DNA of 5,150 nucleotides from Campylobacterales bacterium (GTDB lineage Bacteria; Campylobacterota; Campylobacteria; Campylobacterales; QNZT01): contig JALWRO010000183.1 of NCBI GenBank assembly GCA_027080605.1, positions 1 to 5,150 on the forward strand, read 5' to 3'. Below the pieces are notes generated by a model. It was given only the letters and a program-made list of their open reading frames with translations, did not search any database and was not told the DNA's origin. Of the stretch, positions 4,986-5,150 are shown in pieces (within the stretch, counting starts at the first letter, position 1; every line of letters begins with the position of its first letter). The position numbers and the translations under genes are program-made.

Positions 4986-5034
4986 TCCAATATATTTTAT
5001 CTAATTATGATAGAATAAAGTATTTTGGATAAAA
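4981..5034 (+). repeat. Long imperfect inverted repeat before rpoB
   Basis: Bases 4981-5000 and 5015-5034 are reverse complements at 18 of 20 positions. The outer 10 are exact: TTTTATCCAA/TTGGATAAAA. One of the two differences still allows a G-T pair in RNA, so the RNA stem has a single T-T mismatch. The loop is 14 bases (5001-5014). Its left arm is the T tract of the preceding terminator. As RNA it is a stem of the size RNase III cuts, and E. coli has RNase III cleavage in the rplL-rpoB gap. As DNA it could be an operator around a promoter. Confidence 0.65.
5008..5016 (+). promoter_or_regulatory. Possible extended -10 promoter for rpoB
   Basis: TGATAGAAT at 5008-5016 fits an extended -10 (TG, one base, then TAGAAT with 5 of 6 matches to TATAAT). 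T- and A-rich sequence lies upstream and no clear -35 is present, a pattern common in Campylobacterota housekeeping promoters. Initiation would fall near 5022-5024, giving a leader of about 67 bases before the rpoB ATG. The box lies in the loop and inner arm of the inverted repeat. TAAAAT at 5030-5035 is a weaker alternative. It would let rpoB be made independently of the attenuator. Confidence 0.4.
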
Positions 5035-5089
5035 TAATATTCTCCCATATAGCATATGCAAAATTTAATTACTTCAGCAAGGTGGACCC

Positions 5090-5150
5090 ATGTTAAATAG
5101 TTTACGGTCAGGAAACCGATTACGTGTTGATTTTTCGAAAAATCCCAAAC
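5090..5150 (+). CDS. rpoB: RNA polymerase beta subunit, N-terminal start (partial)
   Basis: The beta subunit forms much of the active-site cleft of RNA polymerase. Only 20 codons are present before the window ends: MLNSLRSGNRLRVDFSKNPK. The SGNRLRVDFSK stretch is, from memory, the usual opening of Campylobacterota RpoB, and position after rplL agrees. AAGGTGG (5079-5085) lies 4 bases before the ATG. In Helicobacter and Wolinella rpoB is fused to rpoC; whether this one is fused cannot be seen here. Confidence 0.93.
   Translation, partial: MLNSLRSGNRLRVDFSKNPK

Noticed and set aside
4838..5032. 64-codon open frame over the end of rplL and into the gap
   Set aside because: It is out of frame with L12, passes through the terminator hairpin, and its product is a low-complexity Lys/Ser-rich shadow.
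5046..5058. CATAT-AGC-ATATG inverted repeat in the rpoB leader
   Set aside because: It is only 5 bp and AT-rich with a 3-base loop; such repeats are expected by chance in this composition.

Overview
The window is a conserved translation/transcription housekeeping cluster, all on the + strand. Its order is tRNA (tail only, probably Tyr) - tRNA-Gly(TCC) - tRNA-Thr(GGT) - tuf - rpmG - tRNA-Trp(CCA) - secE - nusG - rplK - rplA - rplJ - rplL - rpoB (first 20 codons only). The protein sequences, the tRNA-linked tuf followed by rpmG and tRNA-Trp, and the AT-rich gaps all point to a Campylobacterota (Epsilonproteobacteria) chromosome. My best guess is a Sulfurovum/Sulfurimonas-like genus, judged from memory of EF-Tu, L33 and RpoB sequences and not by a search.

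Layout. Positions 1-311 hold the end of a tRNA cluster, with an AT-rich 138-base spacer between tRNA-Gly and tRNA-Thr. A perfect 20-base palindrome separates tRNA-Thr from tuf (382-1581). Two mutually exclusive hairpins fill the tuf-rpmG gap. A 12-bp hairpin swallows the rpmG stop codon just before tRNA-Trp. secE and nusG follow, nearly abutting, then rplK and rplA. The 125-base rplA-rplJ gap holds a recognisable L10 leader RNA. rplJ and rplL are separated by 88 bases containing a small hairpin. Downstream of rplL come a terminator or attenuator hairpin, a long imperfect inverted repeat and a possible promoter, and then rpoB.

How the genes work together. EF-Tu delivers the charged tRNAs. L11, L1 and the L10-L12 stalk form the GTPase-associated and exit-side landmarks of the 50S subunit. 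NusG links RNA polymerase to the ribosome, SecE belongs to the Sec translocon, and RpoB is the polymerase beta subunit.

No undescribed protein system is present; every gene is a known family of ordinary length. The parts worth a second look are non-coding. The strongest is a 9-base perfect complement to the rplJ Shine-Dalgarno region, placed in the apical hairpin of the L10 leader. Next are an 18/20 inverted repeat around a possible rpoB promoter and several hairpins that sit where a multi-tRNA/mRNA transcript would need to be cut or attenuated. No gene-free stretch exceeds 300 bases.
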